Assembly (NCBI GenBank): GCA_002688965.1
Contig: NZEE01000084.1
Span: 1-9,223, forward strand
Origin: an archaeon
GTDB lineage: Archaea > Aenigmatarchaeota > Aenigmatarchaeia > GW2011-AR5 > GCA-2688965
DNA: 9,223 nt
Reading direction: 5' to 3'
The position numbers and the translations under genes are program-made. Shown piece after piece: positions 8,201-9,223 of the stretch. The notes beneath the pieces were generated by a model. It was not told where the DNA came from. It was given only the letters and a program-made list of their open reading frames with translations, and ran no database searches. The first letter of the stretch is position 1. Each line of letters opens with the position of its first letter.

Positions 8201-8675
8201 TAACAGGCATAGTATCTACTGAATACATTGAAGTACCAGAGGTTAAATCACCACCAGCTACTAATGCACCAAAATCTCCGCCACCACCATCAGGAACATT
8301 ATCAACACCAATGTAATTACTTGGATTATTAACATCTTGATATCGAGTTAAAGTATCATATAAATTAGAATACTCACCAATAGATACACCTTCACCATAT
8401 AAACTATTATTTGTAAATGTCATATTTGGAGATGCACCACCAACTCCTGTAAAAAGACTTGCCGGTGATTGATAGTTTTGATTTGCAGTAAATCCTGGCG
8501 ATTTTTCATTACCCATATAATCAACTTCTTGTGGTTCAGTTTGAATAGAATATTGACTAACCATTGTTGTTACATCAGTTTGAAGATTAGAAGAAACATC
8601 TTCTACACTTTTCTCTGTAGCTTCAACAAATGATTTTATGTTTGAAAACGCACTTTTTAAATTTTCAAGGCCCAA
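5226..8675 (-). CDS. Tail-tube-initiator/baseplate-like structural protein with repeat-bearing N-terminal half
   Basis: This 1149-residue virion protein starts at TTG. The C-terminal part (about residues 905-1095) has the organised look of a tube-end/baseplate domain: FYFKDLRDNKTLYFRAYIDG, SPNWSSTNYIGRSEPVYSY, ERELNFTLKLFAQTKDEL, SLCYPQY, then TGFIKSLSYNFPDESPWE and a final beta run VPKYITVNIGFQVVHSEVP. I link this to the gpU/gp54-type position between tape measure and LysM protein, by context and pattern only. Residues 51-518 hold degenerate repeats (VDFMTG-x-NSYY, GDGV...GTH-x-RP-x-H, YDSIHTTN). Residues 520-900 are Gly/Ser/Asn/Asp-rich with little I recognise. Histidine is concentrated in residues 171-511 (12 of 15), and there is one cysteine (989). 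The usual relatives are 160-370 residues, so most of this protein is added material. It ends with TAG at 5226-5228. Confidence 0.68.
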   Translation of the reverse strand: MGLENLKSAFSNIKSFVEATEKSVEDVSSNLQTDVTTMVSQYSIQTEPQEVDYMGNEKSPGFTANQNYQSPASLFTGVGGASPNMTFTNNSLYGEGVSIGEYSNLYDTLTRYQDVNNPSNYIGVDNVPDGGGGDFGALVAGGDLTSGTSMYSVDTMPVNFMSGENSYYPIHAHDLTSGFTLNVGNSDFPPGYAFGSGVGKSIFFPFGEFPAIHSKTHGPYVQFFRNISFPGPVDFMTGLNSYYTEVNPEVSPSGIPGFTNDFNTGGYTFGDGVAGNSKFIDILTGTHTRPTHPFGNQSSLNASITFLGSNYIFDSDLPIGSDTTWTNPNTYYDSIHTTNAIDNIFSETWSYTNLIPPDGTTWSIPTETPNSPDGFTYQDSIHTTNALTGTGNDTFKGPVDFMTGVNSYYSTVDPAVSGFTKYSMPYNIGDGVGNSEYVDVSTGTHIRPPHYGAGNTNITFTDVIGSEQVTHFGDTFTIGLDQNSSTLIEGIEDDGLGRTWNPSTDYFDSKHSRNFITLSDEFDINALLESTRPGYYKIQSGVENIDPSKGSNKGGLPSKQFNILYNKDHTVNVDNKYIGPSQFGSNIDAAGRFDLNSNLWNVTGNRVAGQSPIFDKATSFLDIFNLDETLSLGTNTEPYVTFDIGSDESRWTDQYLPISRLSLDVQRIGKFLSSNAGRTFIINQELMGSFQNYKSLYDPASTMLNVATPAEGLGTPIINFTRDTGLWGGLVDLAMPTTYTEWLDARAGTSFDLSSLFTSMDIMGQGKSKTYAERDAAHKPLAFRPIDLLERGINYGASLLGLGSQAIDPAGITYESGIDSINNMQNSMGTNAPLGGLGKGDIMTLQVSPVSSPNTEKDSSDLGIGWLDKAIDWGKNELKGDPIKSGIESALGIDIFPDGFTAESSKIGMPFYFKDLRDNKTLYFRAYIDGLSETLSPNWSSTNYIGRSEPVYSYVNAERELNFTLKLFAQTKDELNAIYKKMERLTSLCYPQYKESEEVTFTDADGEIITKITVGKIGDKLRMKPPLTKFRLGELFGSKPGTTASEMTGFIKSLSYNFPDESPWEIQQGKRVPKYITVNIGFQVVHSEVPSLNFANSLKGSSFYGINSSGKMSAPETSTAYGGVVDASKTLWDKSVTGFNNFLDNLPTT
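7122..7484 (-). repeat. Internal protein repeat, unit 3 (residues 398-518)
   Basis: The unit runs PVDFMTGVNSYY, VSGFT, NIGDGVGNSEYVDVSTGTH, IRPPH, NTNITF, TWNPS and ends YFDSKHSRN. The same elements in the same order form unit 2 at 7647-7982. At DNA level its first 33 bases on the plus strand (7456-7488) match 7954-7986 at 30 of 33 positions. Confidence 0.7.
7518..7679 (-). repeat. Near-exact direct DNA repeat encoding DSIHTTNA, two copies
   Basis: The 24-base stretches at 7518-7541 and 7656-7679 match at 22 positions, including an identical 20-base core (gcatttgttgtatgaatact on the plus strand). Both encode DSIHTTNA (residues 379-386 and 333-340), preceded by TYQ or TYY. A third, diverged protein copy (YFDSKHSRN, residues 506-514) lacks the DNA match. 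This points to a relatively recent duplication or gene conversion within the gene, or strong constraint on the peptide. Confidence 0.75.
7647..7982 (-). repeat. Internal protein repeat, unit 2 (residues 232-343)
   Basis: The unit runs PVDFMTGLNSYY, PGFTNDF, YTFGDGVAGNSKFIDILTGTH, TRPTH, NASITF, TWTNPN and ends YYDSIHTTNA. It is the best-preserved copy and pairs with unit 3 across its full length of roughly 115 residues. Between the two units lies a shorter stretch (residues 344-397) that carries an extra YQDSIHTTNA end element. Confidence 0.7.
7986..8207 (-). repeat. Internal protein repeat, degenerate unit 1 (residues 157-230)
   Basis: The start PVNFMSGENSYY clearly matches the heads of units 2 and 3. 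SGFT and YAFGSGVGKS follow in the same order, then FPAIHSKTHGPYV where the other units have GTH-x-RP. The end element is not recognisable. A possible still older copy begins at residue 51 (VDYMG, then PGFT at 60-63) but is too diverged to call firmly. Unit 1 also contains an HAH (residues 171-173). Confidence 0.55.
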
Positions 8676-8681
8676 CTTTTA

Positions 8682-8688
8682 TCTCCTT
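8682..8688 (-). promoter_or_regulatory. Strong Shine-Dalgarno AAGGAGA that fixes a TTG start
   Basis: On the minus strand the junction reads TTAAGGAGATAAAAG followed by TTG at 8675-8673. The GGAG core lies seven bases before the TTG. It also begins directly after the TAA stop of the tape measure gene (8689-8687), so termination and reinitiation are tightly linked. An in-frame TAA at 8681-8679 rules out any upstream start, and the next in-frame ATG is at codon 38. The site shows that this phage uses a host with ordinary bacterial-type (anti-Shine-Dalgarno) initiation. Confidence 0.9.
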
Positions 8689-9223
8689 AACCAAATAACC
8701 CGCTTTTAATTTTAGTTTCTTTGGGTACTTTACCAGCAAACTCTATTATATATTGACCTTTTGATCCTGGATTTCCACCAAAACCTTTTACTAACTTTTG
8801 TAATTCTATTGTAACAGGTGCCATAGCATCTTCTAACATTTTAGAAAGTTTTTCAATTGGTATTACTGCTTCATTTGGATGTACATTCATTAACCCTTCT
8901 TCTGTAGTAATTGCACCCTCATGTGCTGTTGCTATTTCAGAACCAGTAGCCATCCCTACTCCTGTCTTCATTCTATTCCAAGATTTACCTGGATCATATG
9001 AAAATCCTTGACCAGCTATAAGTCTCAACAAGGTATTAATTCCAGAAATTTCTAACAATACATCTAACGCTCCTATTAAACCATTAATAAGAACTAGGAT
9101 AACATTTAAAGCAGGACCTAATCCATTTACCAATATAGCACCCATAGATTTAAACATTCCTGTCATTTGTGTTAAGGTTGATATTCCACCCGCACCAATT
9201 AATTCATCAAATCCTGGTTGTCC
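8687..9223 (-). CDS. Tail tape measure protein, C-terminal 178 residues (5' end outside window)
   Basis: The frame is open to the window edge, reading GQPGFDELIGAGGISTLTQ before the first internal Met (9166), so that Met is not a real start and the gene is cut. The visible part has a long hydrophobic run (ILVNGLGPALNVILVLINGL and GALDVLLEI, about residues 29-60 of the visible part), as tape measures often do. It then has HEGAITTEEGL and VHPNEAVIPIEKL (VHPNEAVIP at 8858-8884). That small element, a glycine/acidic turn leading into hPxE-x-V-I-P-hydrophobic-x-K-L, is common near the end of phage tape measure proteins. The protein would run along the tube lumen, set its length and contact the baseplate through this C-terminus. 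It is followed, 11 bases later, by the tube-initiator-like gene, consistent with this role. Confidence 0.8.
   Translation of the reverse strand, partial: GQPGFDELIGAGGISTLTQMTGMFKSMGAILVNGLGPALNVILVLINGLIGALDVLLEISGINTLLRLIAGQGFSYDPGKSWNRMKTGVGMATGSEIATAHEGAITTEEGLMNVHPNEAVIPIEKLSKMLEDAMAPVTIELQKLVKGFGGNPGSKGQYIIEFAGKVPKETKIKSGLFG

Noticed and set aside
7122..8207. Repeats as a CRISPR array or diversity-generating target
   Set aside because: The repeats are coding, diverged, unevenly spaced and have no spacer pattern. No reverse transcriptase or template repeat is present in the window.
8687..9166. Met at 9164-9166 as start of a 159-residue protein
   Set aside because: The frame is open upstream through the window edge, the upstream residues look like the same protein, and no ribosome site precedes the Met. 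It is the C-terminus of a longer tape measure protein.

Overview
The window is a dense, single-direction block of tail and baseplate genes from a contractile-tailed (myovirus-type) phage or a closely related contractile particle. All real genes lie on the minus strand, so the transcription order runs from the high-coordinate end to the low-coordinate end. The DNA is AT-rich (roughly one third G+C by eye). Gaps between genes are 11, 40, 11 and about 46 bases, with no internal promoter or terminator that I can defend. Composition, protein style and a Cys/Asp motif familiar from marine Bacteroidota and marine viral proteins suggest a marine virus. The host cannot be fixed from this window.

In transcription order: (1) 9223-8687, the C-terminal 178 residues of a tail tape measure protein cut by the window edge. 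(2) 8675-5226, an 1149-residue structural protein starting at TTG. Its C-terminal third looks like a tail-tube-initiator/baseplate domain, and its N-terminal half carries degenerate internal repeats. (3) 5185-4883, a 100-residue LysM protein of the tail protein X / gp53 kind. (4) 4871-78, a 1597-residue baseplate hub-like protein with a long acidic and cysteine-rich C-terminal extension. (5) 31-1, possibly the first ten codons of the next gene.

The order tape measure, tube-end protein, LysM protein, hub matches the T-U-X-D order of many P2-like prophage tails. The sequence style is closer to large T4-like marine phages. In the assembled tail the tape measure would set tube length, protein 2 would cap or initiate the tube on the baseplate, the LysM protein would help lock the hub or wedge, and protein 4 would form the central hub above the spike.

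The parts that are not ordinary are the expansions: a histidine-enriched repeat region inserted N-terminal to the tube-initiator-like domain (about 8525-7120), a G+C-rich island inside the hub gene (about 2700-2221), an acidic/proline tandem repeat (839-642), and a cysteine-rich tail with two copies of a Cys-Asn-Tyr...Asp-Asp-Gly...Cys motif (944-81). I see no defence system, CRISPR array, RNA gene, insertion sequence or integrase. The novelty here is in the architecture of virion proteins rather than in a new pathway.
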